From Cladosporium sp. IMV 00045 (lineage: Eukaryota > Ascomycota > Dothideomycetes > Cladosporiales > Cladosporiaceae): a stretch of 22,285 nucleotides of DNA. Positions 1 through 9,118 of the stretch are shown here, piece by piece. Below the pieces are notes generated by a model that saw nothing but the letters and a program-made list of their open reading frames with translations, searched no databases and was not told the DNA's origin. Positions within the stretch are counted from its first letter, which is position 1. Every line of letters begins with the position of its first letter. Both the position numbers and the translations under genes were made by a program. Location of the stretch: the NCBI GenBank assembly GCA_001931905.2, contig MSJI02000031.1:1-22285 (forward strand), read 5' to 3'.

Positions 1-343
1 ATAACATATGCTAGAGTCGTGAATCATCCGCACAGGTGTGCATGGGATGTGTTTTTGGTAGAAAGTCAGGTTGCAAAGTTTACTAGTGGAATGCAGCAGA
101 TCGTTGAGAGCGTATGTGGCAGCCAAGCTTTCCGACTCCATACTTACCAATCCACCCCGAATCTGAACGGCGGAATATTGTTATTAGATTTTAATCTTGG
201 ATGCCTGCATATTTCCCATAAACTTGCGAATTTCCTAATCCCTGTCAGTGGGAGCCAAGGTTACACCAGCGAAAACCCTAACCCTAAAGGCTCGCTGGTG
301 TAACCGGGTTATATAGCTGGTGTAACCAGGATATACCGGCTAA
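1..343. other. Gene-free left edge, probably repeat or mobile-element sequence
   Basis: No open frame here looks like a protein. The only clear structure is the hairpin and telomere-like motif at 259-327, listed separately. Homology to the downstream A-T-C gene starts abruptly at about 344-350, immediately after an in-frame TAA at 341-343. This stretch is therefore probably the end of an inserted or rearranged element, not a 5' leader. No second copy of it is visible in the window, and its left end lies outside. Confidence 0.5.
259..327. repeat. Inverted repeat around telomere-like CCCTAACCCTAA, with a third arm copy
   Basis: GGTTACACCAGCGA at 259-272 is the exact reverse complement of TCGCTGGTGTAACC at 292-305, giving a 14-bp stem. 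The loop contains CCCTAACCCTAA (276-287), two units of the common fungal telomere repeat. A further copy of the arm, GCTGGTGTAACC, lies at 316-327. This resembles a transposable-element terminus or a MITE-like hairpin. Two telomere units are too few to call a telomere. It abuts the truncation point of the A-T-C gene at 344. Confidence 0.7.
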
Positions 344-2673
344 GGGACAGTTAGACATTGGATCATTACCGGCGACCATGCGCAAATGGGTTCCGATGGC
401 ATGGTGTTCATTATGGGGAGGTACAAAGACTTGATCATCAGCGGAGGAGAGAACATCTCACCCTTAAAAGTGGAGCGGGTACTTAATGCCTGTAAAGGTG
501 TCCAAAAGGTCGGCGAATCAATTTCGAAAAGCTTTGCCGCAACTGACATGCCTGCCAGACTCATGTCTTCGGACTGCCAGACGAAATCGAAGGCGAGGTC
601 ATCGCAGCGGTCATCGAGAGGAAGGAACAGGCATCGGTCAGTACTCATGAGTTACGAAACACTGTGAGAGAACAACTGGGGAGTAGCAGCATACCAAAAG
701 TTATGCTGGACCTGCAGCACGACCTGGAGCAAAAAAAAGTACCCCAGACGTCCTCCGGTAAAGTTCAGAAGAATGAGCTCAAGAACACCGTCTCAGCCTT
801 TTTGCAGAATAGCCGAGACGGCAAGGCAGGGTATCCGATGACGGAAAATACTGCAGAGAAGTTGACAAACATCTGGGCGCAGGTTTTGTATCGCAATCCT
901 GCAGATTTCGACCCTGACGCTTCTCTTGAAGGGGACGTCGATAGTCTTGGCAGCATAAGATTTTGCAGTCTAGTCGGTCGGCACTTGAAGAAGAAGATTA
1001 CGATCCAAGATATGAAAGAACGTAACACCATCGCTGCTCAGGCACAGCTGCTCAACTCCCGGGAGACCCCGATTGAGCCGACTAGACAGACGAAAAGGAT
1101 TGGACCGCCGGATGTGAACGACAGGTGCTTTGGGGGTAGCAGAGCCCGACTGCAGGAGTGCAAAACAGCGGCAAACGATCTTCTGGAACCTCTGGGTCTC
1201 AACTGGCAATCCGATGTGCAAGATGTCATTGTTGTCAACCCCTGGGGTAGTGTGCTGATGAAGAGACTGCGGCCGCAGTCTTGGAACCATCGCCAGTCGT
1301 ACTACACACCCAACGTCGACGCAGAAGCTTTAGAGCGAGCGATGAGGTCTGCGTTGGAATCGCATGACATGCTTCGCACGTGTGCAGTCATCCAAACTAG
1401 TGAAAGCCAGCAGTATCAGCTCGTCGTTCGTCCGTGTGCAAAGTGGTTCGAGCAGATGATCCGAACAGGCTTTCGAGTCGGAACAGCTGAAGACTTGAAG
1501 AGTTTTCACCTTGACGATCCGGAGCTCGACTTTGCCGCATTCCCAGGACCTTTGTTCCGCCTCAGCATAGCTGCTGTCGATGCTGGCGGATCTGGTATCG
1601 TCATCAATGCTAATCACAGCTGTTTCGACGCCTTATCTATCGAGATGTTCCTTGAAGATCTGGATATCACAATCTCCAGGGAGCGCGGATTCAACAAGTC
1701 GGTTGAGATAAGTCGCGACTCGTTCAAAGATTTCGCAGATGCATTGAGCATGGCGAGAGGGAATGATACGCTGCAAGCTGAGGTTGAACAAGCTGCAAAT
1801 CGCTTAAAGGGCATTTCGACGTATGCCAACGCTTTGTGGCCGAAGCAGCGCGCCCCTGAATGGTTCAAAGGCAATGACTCCGGCTGGTCTCACTACGACG
1901 GGCGACCAGGATCATCTGACGAGCGACCGAAGCTCAACGGACCAGACAGCTCAGGCGTTTATGGTATTTCTCGGTCCATGCAGACGCCGGATCGGAGTGT
2001 TTTCGCGCTGCCAGTGCTGTTCAAGGCGGCACTTTCTCTCTTCAACATGATCCAAACCTCAACTCCTCGAGCGGTGTTCTGTCAGTTCGAGGCTGGGCGG
2101 CATTGGCCCGCACGGCAGGACAGCATCGAGGCAACAGGCCTGGCAGATCCCATGAACATCGCCGGACCCACATACGAAGCCGTCATCACCAACAGCGAGC
2201 TGAAGCCCCGAGACACAGTCAAAAGCTTCCTGCAACGCATGCAAGATGAGCAAGAGAGCCTCAGCAGCACGGCGCATGCTCCCTTGGACGCCATCAAGAC
2301 CGAGCTCCGCAAGGATCGCAAAGACGGGAGTCCGGGCCATCAAGACGCCGAACTTTTCGACGACCTACTGCGGCGGCAGGTGTTCAACTGGCTCCCTCCG
2401 ACAAGGCGAGACTTCAAAGAGATCGAGGTAATCCAAGTGACTAGCAGGTCAGATGTTGGCATTTTGTGGAATTTCCGAGCGGAGAGCGAAAAAGTCACCG
2501 TCAACGCCAGTTATGATGATGCTCAACTCAGGGATGAAGAGGTTGAGAAGTCGATTGGTGTGATTTTTAGAGTCGCTAGGCATCTGATAGATTACATGGA
2601 AGGTGAAGAGAAACTTTGGGAGGCATTGGAAAGGTGGAAAGCTGATGGGAAGTTTTTGGTTTATGAGCAGTAG
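344..2673 (+). pseudogene. 5'-truncated NRPS-like A-T-C protein (adenylation C-terminus, carrier, condensation-like domain)
   Basis: This is a paralogue of the intact protein at 4993-8607. What remains is the end of the adenylation domain (TGD at about 371-376, GRYKDLII and GGENISP), the catalytic-lysine motif SSGKVQK (Lys at 760), a carrier domain with DSL (Ser at 943), and a condensation-like domain. The condensation motif is HSCFDA (His 1615, Asp 1627), with Ala in place of the usual final Gly. The frame breaks at about 508 and resumes at 559. A 50-nt GT-AG intron (509-558) with branch site CTGAC at 543-547 restores GVQK/THVFGLPDE in frame. The remaining 759 codons are collinear with residues 453-1204 of the paralogue, so only the first ~450 residues are missing. 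The 705 codons after the intron have no internal stop, which suggests recent truncation. The missing part could lie beyond the left edge if an insertion split the gene. Substrate unknown. Confidence 0.82.
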
Positions 2674-2790
2674 ATGACAGCTTACGTGCTGAATACACTG
2701 CCCACGTACTATACTCAAGGCAACGAATCTGGACCAATTCAAAAGCATGTAATACTATTGATTTGCAATAGATGTATTGCGATCATCTTG

Positions 2791-4178
2791 CTACACCTTC
2801 GCAGGCGTAGTTGCTCGCTCGGTTCCTTGCTCCTGCTGTCGCTGCTTCTCCATCTTCTTTACTTTCTCACATTGTCGCCAAGGATACAACAATGCAACTC
2901 CGGACACAGCCATAATTACCGCCGAAAAGACCTGCGCCTTCACAAAATCTTCCCCCTTCACCAGTGCCCCGGCCGAAGGACCGCCAACCAAAATACCCAT
3001 ACCTACGCACATCAGAATCATACCCAAGCGGGTCCCGAAGACCGACAAGTCTGGCGAGATCGGCTTAAGAGTGACGCAGACTGGGTTGCAAGTGATGAAC
3101 ACTCCGGTGAAGAATCCGTAGAGGACTACAAACACGATGAAGCCGCCGAGATCGCGCACACCAATCCAGCCGAATAATACCGCTGAGCTCGTGAATGTGC
3201 TGGCGACCAGGACGGGAAAGGGTCCGGTCTTGTCGGCAATCAGCGAAGGGAACGTGCGTCCGAACGCCGATGCAGAGTTCAGGACAGCGACCATATAGTA
3301 CGCCAGGTCTGGAGATAGATCGAGATGCCTGCTGCCGTAGGTCGGGAGGAAGAACACAGGCACGTAGAAAGCGAGGAATTGGAGGAGGCCTGCAAGGGCA
3401 AACAGCACAAAAGTGGGTTCGGTGAAGGCTTTCGGCCGGAAGAGTGCTCGTCGAATCTTGGGCGGGTCGCGGAGTTTGAAACAACGGGACGACTTTGAAA
3501 TCTTTTGTGAGATCGAGAAGAAGATCGCTAGAGCAATAATTGTGAGAAACAAGTTTAGGAAGCCAAGAATCCGAGCTGTCCATGGAAAGCCAAGAGAAGA
3601 AATCAGCCGGCGAATCATAATGGGATATATCACGCCGCCTGGGAACTGTCAGCAATGTCCACGTTCAAGTACACGTATGGCGTCAACATACCTACACTCG
3701 TTCCAGTCGAAGCCAGCCCTACGGCGATAGCTCTGTGCTTTGCGAAGCTCACGCTCACCACGCTGAGAGCCGGCGTGTAGGCAAGGCCAGCACTTAATCC
3801 CATGAGAACACCCTGTGCCAGAAACACTTGGTAATACTCTGTACAGAGGCTCAGCAACATGGGCCCCACGACAAGACCTAAGGACGCTAGTATCAACAAT
3901 ACCCGTAGCCATCCACGGTCGCAGAGCGGTCCAGCAATGACACCAGTCGTTATCAGTAGCGATGCTTGCACGCTTCCGATCCATGATATTGTCGAGGAGG
4001 AATGATTTGATAGTAAATCGTTCAGGTAGAAGGACTGAAAGGCTCCGTACCCCAGCGATGGTCCCCAAGCCGCAATGAAGATCAAAAACGCTGCGAGGAC
4101 TCGAAACCATGCTATTGGCGGGTCCAGTCTTTCTTGCGGCGGCTGGACGCTGCCTCTGTCATGGTTTGGTTTTGACAT
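2791..4178 (-). CDS. MFS transporter, monocarboxylate (MCH/MCT-like) type
   Basis: The minus-strand gene has two exons, 4178-3692 and 3638-2791, separated by a 53-nt intron (3691-3639: GTATG, branch GCTGAC, CCAG). Splicing gives 444 aa and joins GTSV to GGVIYP. The protein is hydrophobic throughout, consistent with about 12 membrane segments. It carries the family's first-helix region (GYGAFQSFY), a DRG loop after the next helices, and the GLGxA-like stretch GVLMGLSAGLAYTP. MCH-type fungal proteins move organic acids or related small molecules across the plasma membrane or internal membranes. The stop lies 117 bp from the convergent stop of the truncated A-T-C gene. The start faces the intact A-T-C gene across an 814-bp shared upstream region, which suggests co-regulation and a role in precursor uptake or product export (inference). 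No lesion is visible. Confidence 0.9.
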
Positions 4179-4992
4179 GGCTTGTCTGTTTCACCTGACT
4201 GAGGCGGTATTGTTGAAATGCTGTGATCACAGCAGAGTGCTAAGGGCTTTATGGCTCTCGAAGGAGTTTCGGCCCGAGTCGCTTCCTGTCTTTCATCGTG
4301 CGTCGCACATAGCTCAAACTATGATCCACATTTTTCCCGCTCTACGTCTTACTTCAAAGTCCGATCGATTGAGTGTTGATCTTTTACATCGTCTTGCATT
4401 GGCCCCATTTGGATTGAGTGGGTCTACAAATAAGTTGGTCGTTGGAGGATCGCGGGAGTTAGGTTCCTGCGAGTAATGAGCTTCCCCGTGGATTGTTGTT
4501 ATGAGGTGATCCACCGGTTCCACCCTTGGCAATGTTAGATCAGGGGATTGATGGTTATGAATAAGCTAGATTGTCCCCTAAGATAGATCAGTCAATCTAA
4601 CTGGGTTCACTACTTTCCACAAGGATTCGGCGGAACGGAGCCAATGGCCACAGTGGGTCTCCTACGACGGCACGGATGAGCGTGTCTTTCAAGGGACCGT
4701 GACTGAGTGACTGTTCGTGACGTAATAGATCTAGGCTCACATCAGAACTCCTGAAATCGCACAGTGCTTTGATGATGCAATGTGGATACCTTGTGCTAAT
4801 GACGAACAGTCGAGTGAACAACCGAGTTGGCAATGCTGGTGATGTCCAAGAATCCCTCAAGAGGAATTTGGTGATTCTTGATGGAATGGTGAGCCCAAGG
4901 AAAATTGATATCGATTCGCTCGGCTGATCTCCCAAGCGACAAGACGACGACCATCTTTTGTTTATTCACATTCGCCATTTACATACCACAAT
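4179..4992. promoter_or_regulatory. Divergent intergenic region between the MFS gene and the A-T-C gene
   Basis: This 814-bp stretch holds no credible gene and separates two divergent starts, so it should contain both promoters. Visible candidate sites are a perfect 14-bp palindrome at 4220-4233, an ACCGGT palindrome at 4513-4518, and a CGG-rich patch beside a CCAAT box (CCAAT at 4641-4645). Zn2Cys6 factors often bind CGG triplets, so a pathway regulator such as the broken one at 9119-10601 could have acted here. No paired CGG site is clean enough to call. Confidence 0.5.
4220..4233. promoter_or_regulatory. Perfect 14-bp palindrome upstream of the MFS start
   Basis: GCTGTGATCACAGC reads identically on both strands and lies 42-55 bp upstream of the transporter ATG at 4178. 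The position fits a dimeric regulator site or a 5'-UTR element. No second copy was noticed in the divergent region, so the role is uncertain. Confidence 0.35.
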
Positions 4993-7900
4993 ATGGCTCG
5001 AGCCGACCTTCGTGGGCGTTCCATCGACTGTGCCAGCAAGTCTCTCCATGATCTGCTACACGAGACATCGGAGCAATATCCGGACGAAATCGCTCTAGCA
5101 TGCCTTCATCAGAGCCCAGATTATTTATCTTCGCCAGCAAAACCTCGATCGAAAGACAAGCCATGGCTACGCTGGACTCATGCAGAGCTCGCCTGCGCAG
5201 GTCGGGCCCTGGCAAAACGACTTCGGGCAAACGCCATCCAGCCTGGAACCAATGTAGCGTTCGTCGCCGGAAGCGGCGTTGAGTATCACATCGTTCTGCG
5301 AGCATGTCTGGAACTGCGTTGCGTCTTCGCGCCGATGAACGTCAACGTTGTCGAACGCGAAAAGGAATTCCAGCATCTCCTGAGCATCATTGATCCATCT
5401 GTAGTAATAGCGCAGTCAGTAGACATTGCAACCACGGTCGATAGAGCTCTACCCAAAGGTTGCAAACTTCGATTTACCCTCGATCAGGCGGTGGACGGAG
5501 AACAGGGCCAGAGGGCGTGGAACAATCTGGAACGGTATCTTGCCAGCAAAACTCCGCAGGATGACTGGGTCATGAGGGACGGCGCCGATGCTTCTGAGCG
5601 TGATCCGGACGACATCATTTTGCTCCTCAGTACGAGTGGAACGACGAGCCTGCCCAAAGGCTGTCCATTAAGTAGCCGGAACCTAGTGTCCGCTGCCTTT
5701 GGCATGGGCGAAGTCTTCGAGATTGATGGGGCTAGCGTGGCTCTGAATCATATGCCGCTGTCTCATGGTATGTCCCTCTCCTCAGCCCACATCATGAGAA
5801 TGCCGTCGCCGCTGACCTTTGTTTTCCCAGTCTTCGGGTTCTATTTCATCGTTCACTACCATATCAAAGGTGGAAGAGTCGTCCATCCATCCGCCGCTTT
5901 TGACGCTGCGAGCTCAATTCGCGCTATCATCGACGAGAAGTGTACAGATATTCCCGGCGTACCAGCTGTGTTCTCCCAAATCAGGAACCATCCGACATTC
6001 CAGCGACCACCGCCAGGTCAAATCCGCCACGTGGGAACCGGAGCCACTCGCATCCTCCCGGGCGACATCACGGACATCGTCGACGCTTTCGGCCCAAGAA
6101 TGATCACTATAGGGTACGGTCTGACCGAGACCGGGATTGCCATGTTCACCACACATCATGCTGGGAAGCAGGAGGAGAAGTTCTGTGTTACGCCCTCCTG
6201 CAAGATCAAGGTCTGCCTTCCGGAAACGGGCGAAATTGCTGGCCCCGACGAAGCCGGAGAGATCCATGTCGGTGGCGAAGGCGTGATATCCTCATACTGG
6301 CTTGCGCCCCAACAAGAAGTCAGCGATCCCTTTTACACAGACTCTCACGGCAGGTGGATGAAGACGGGCGACCAAGGCACTATGGCAGAATCTGGTAGCA
6401 TTTTCATCACTGGGCGATACAAGGAACTCATCATCCGCGGCGGCGAGAACATCTCCCCGGTCGCCATTGAAGCTGCGTTGTTAGACGAGCTAAAGATCCT
6501 CGTAGAGGTGGTCGGATATCCCGACGAAATTGCCGGCGAGGTACCTGTGGCAGTTTTGAAAAGTTCCGCGAGCCAAGAGGCGAGCCACGAGCACATTCGA
6601 CAAATCGTGCTGGAACGCTTTGGTCCTCGATGGGCGTTGAGCAATATCACGGATATAACCAATCTCGGTGTTGAGGATTACCCAAGAACGGCGTCTGGGA
6701 AAGTGCAGAAACAGACATTGAAGGGGATGGTACAGAAATATCTTGACGAGCAGACCAAGGCGAGCGAAGAACCACTTGCTAGTCAAACCCTCCAGGATAC
6801 TCTCTGCGGGACTTGGGCGAGCCTACTAGGCATTCCGAAAACTGCCATCACGTCCGATACGAAGGTCACGCAGTTGACCGACAGCTTGATCATTGCGAAG
6901 TTTCCAAGCGTGCTGCGAAAAAGACTGCCAGAAATGAGCTTGACCATGCAGGACATCCTCGACAACCCAACTATCTCAGCCCAGGCACAATTTCTGGAGC
7001 GGTCTGGTGCCTCTGGAAAAGATCGCTCGGAAAGCGATTACAACTTTGACGATATGCATGAATCGCCTCGCAAAGGCCCGCCAGGCACAGGGGATATCGT
7101 CGCCGCGCACGGGGATTTGAAACGCTTTGGGGAGATTCGAGTGCTATGCGAAGAAGCTCTCAAACCTCTAGGTTTCGGTTGGGACGATGTCGAGGACATA
7201 ATCCCGGCATACAGCTACTTGGAGCACTTCCTGCGCCGAACGCGAGATCAAGCGAATACACACAGGTACAGCTGGACCGCAAAATGCTCCGCAAAAGAAC
7301 TCCGTGCGGCCCTTGAGAAAATCCTGGAGAAATACGCCACCCTCAGATCAATGGCGATAAAGTACGATGGCCAGTTTTTTTTTGTGGCGATGAAAACAAA
7401 GAGTGACTGGTTCAGACGGGTCATTGCGGGGAATGAGGAAGTCGGCAAGGCTGCTACTGTTCAGGATTTTGTCGTGAAAGCCCTCGAGGACCCGAAGTTA
7501 GACGTTGTGGCTTTTCCAGGACCGCTGACGAGATTTGTAGTGGCCGATATTGAAGAGACGGGTGGAGCGGGTATAACCATTACCTGTGTGCATGCTGCTT
7601 TTGACGGGGTCAGCTTTCCAATGTTTGTCAACGACCTCGATCTCGCGTCAAACCATAGTGGGCAGAGTCCAGAGAATATCCCGAAGAGACTCCCATATAA
7701 GCCATGGGCGGACACATACTACTCACTACAGCAAAGCCCTTTGGCGCAGGAGGCAATCGCTTTCCATACCACTCGGCTGTTGGATGCAGGCATCGCCTCG
7801 GCTTCGTCGTCTTTGTTCCCACCGCAGAGGGCAGATGGATGGTTTAGGGGAAGCACGGCTGGTTGGCCGCCGGCCGCGTTTGGAGCAGAGAGGAAAAGAC

Positions 7901-8607
7901 TGGATATCGATCCTGAGACACCAACGCTATTGAGCCAGGCCTGCAATGTTCCAAACGCACCACAGATCAAGCGCCAGCACAACATTGAGACAGTCATTAT
8001 TTTCAAGACCGCTTTGGCCATCCTAAATGCCAGACGGACCGGGACCAACCTCGCGGCTTTTACCAGCTATCAAGCATCCAGGTCATGGCCATTCATGCCA
8101 AAATGGCAGAACTCCAGAATGCCCTCTGCCATGCACGTGCAAGGCCCAACCGTGCAGGTCGCGACGAATATTGTGCCGCTTAGGCACCAAGAGAAGATTC
8201 TCGAGCTGCTGCTGCGGTTGCAGGAAGAGCAAGAGTTGCTGACGCAGTACGCTGCGGCGCCGTTTGGGGCTGTTCACGCCCGCTTGAACGAGGAGTCGCC
8301 CGGCGCGGGCAATCTTGCACACGAGATCTGGAAACGGCAGATCTTCAATTGGTTGCCGCCATGGGATTCGCCCGAGCACTTGAAGATGGAACGAGCTATC
8401 GTAAGGACGGATGTTGGTTTATTGTGGCGTCTTCTAGCTTTGCCCGGAGGGAAGGAAGTTTCAATTACAGTTTTCTGGGACGATGCGCAATTGACCTATA
8501 AGGAGGCGGAGGACATGGCCAAGGAATTCAGTGTGATTGCTGAGACCTTATGCGAAACGAATGGTTTGAACAGAACGGTTGGCGATCTTATGCAGTCGAA
8601 GATCTAG
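4993..8607 (+). CDS. NRPS-like A-T-C protein (adenylation, carrier, condensation domains), 1204 aa
   Basis: A single uninterrupted exon. Residues 1 to about 590 form an ANL adenylation domain that should activate a carboxylic or amino acid with ATP. Motifs seen: STSGTTSLPKG (about 213-223), YGLTETG (375-381), KTGD (457-460), GRYKELII (474-481), GGENISP (about 483-489) and SGK with catalytic Lys570. A carrier domain follows, with TDSL and phosphopantetheine-site Ser631. From about 690 to the end lies a condensation-like domain with an intact HxxxDG motif (His867, Asp871, Gly872). The logic is to load one acyl or aminoacyl group on the carrier and pass it to an amine or alcohol acceptor. There is no thioesterase or reductase domain, so release must be by the C domain. 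The first ATG after the divergent region is used, and the N-terminus (SLHDLLHETSEQYPDEIAL) is a normal ANL beginning. Substrate and product cannot be read from sequence. Confidence 0.9.
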   Translation: MARADLRGRSIDCASKSLHDLLHETSEQYPDEIALACLHQSPDYLSSPAKPRSKDKPWLRWTHAELACAGRALAKRLRANAIQPGTNVAFVAGSGVEYHIVLRACLELRCVFAPMNVNVVEREKEFQHLLSIIDPSVVIAQSVDIATTVDRALPKGCKLRFTLDQAVDGEQGQRAWNNLERYLASKTPQDDWVMRDGADASERDPDDIILLLSTSGTTSLPKGCPLSSRNLVSAAFGMGEVFEIDGASVALNHMPLSHGMSLSSAHIMRMPSPLTFVFPVFGFYFIVHYHIKGGRVVHPSAAFDAASSIRAIIDEKCTDIPGVPAVFSQIRNHPTFQRPPPGQIRHVGTGATRILPGDITDIVDAFGPRMITIGYGLTETGIAMFTTHHAGKQEEKFCVTPSCKIKVCLPETGEIAGPDEAGEIHVGGEGVISSYWLAPQQEVSDPFYTDSHGRWMKTGDQGTMAESGSIFITGRYKELIIRGGENISPVAIEAALLDELKILVEVVGYPDEIAGEVPVAVLKSSASQEASHEHIRQIVLERFGPRWALSNITDITNLGVEDYPRTASGKVQKQTLKGMVQKYLDEQTKASEEPLASQTLQDTLCGTWASLLGIPKTAITSDTKVTQLTDSLIIAKFPSVLRKRLPEMSLTMQDILDNPTISAQAQFLERSGASGKDRSESDYNFDDMHESPRKGPPGTGDIVAAHGDLKRFGEIRVLCEEALKPLGFGWDDVEDIIPAYSYLEHFLRRTRDQANTHRYSWTAKCSAKELRAALEKILEKYATLRSMAIKYDGQFFFVAMKTKSDWFRRVIAGNEEVGKAATVQDFVVKALEDPKLDVVAFPGPLTRFVVADIEETGGAGITITCVHAAFDGVSFPMFVNDLDLASNHSGQSPENIPKRLPYKPWADTYYSLQQSPLAQEAIAFHTTRLLDAGIASASSSLFPPQRADGWFRGSTAGWPPAAFGAERKRLDIDPETPTLLSQACNVPNAPQIKRQHNIETVIIFKTALAILNARRTGTNLAAFTSYQASRSWPFMPKWQNSRMPSAMHVQGPTVQVATNIVPLRHQEKILELLLRLQEEQELLTQYAAAPFGAVHARLNEESPGAGNLAHEIWKRQIFNWLPPWDSPEHLKMERAIVRTDVGLLWRLLALPGGKEVSITVFWDDAQLTYKEAEDMAKEFSVIAETLCETNGLNRTVGDLMQSKI

Positions 8608-9070
8608 ACGTCTATAGCCTATTAGTCACTCTAGATATATAGTTAGAATAATGATATTAGTCTATATAGTATTATTTGCAACCTCGTAGCGAAGTATAGT
8701 TATATATTCGTTAAAAAAAATTAAATATTATAGTCTAAATTAAAGAAAGTAAGCTCTAAAGTAAAGCTAGAAGTAGAGATTTAAGATCTAATAGTCCTAA
8801 TTATATAAAACTATAGACTAAAATTAGTAATTAATAAAATATTTTTAATCTTATACTATTAAGCTTAATTAGAGTACTATATTTAGGATAGTAGATAATA
8901 GATTAGCTTTTACTATTTTACTTTCTATTAATAGAAAATAAAAATCCTAAAGTATTATTATTAATATCTATATATAAAATGACTTTTAAAGTTAAAAATA
9001 AAAATATAAGTTTTTTAGTTTATTTAAGATATATTCTTTATATTAATAATGCTTAGTTTAATTAATTTTC
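8608..9070. repeat. AT-rich, RIP-like repeat island
   Basis: Composition changes sharply after the A-T-C stop to a TA-rich sequence with no coding frame. CpA and TpG are scarce. It ends as abruptly near 9065, where balanced composition and the regulator begin. This looks like a strongly mutated transposon fragment or MITE. No terminal inverted repeats could be recognised by eye. It probably removed or replaced the promoter and start of the regulator downstream. Confidence 0.6.
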
Positions 9071-9118
9071 GCAGATTGTAATCTCACGAAAACAGATATC
9101 AATGTCGATGCATCATAG

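Noticed and set aside
276..287. True telomere or chromosome end at the window edge
   Set aside because: There are only two repeat units, enclosed in a hairpin and followed by coding sequence. The tract at 22154 is equally short.
4314..4978. Short open frames in the divergent region
   Set aside because: They are small and without protein-like pattern, and lie in an expected promoter region.
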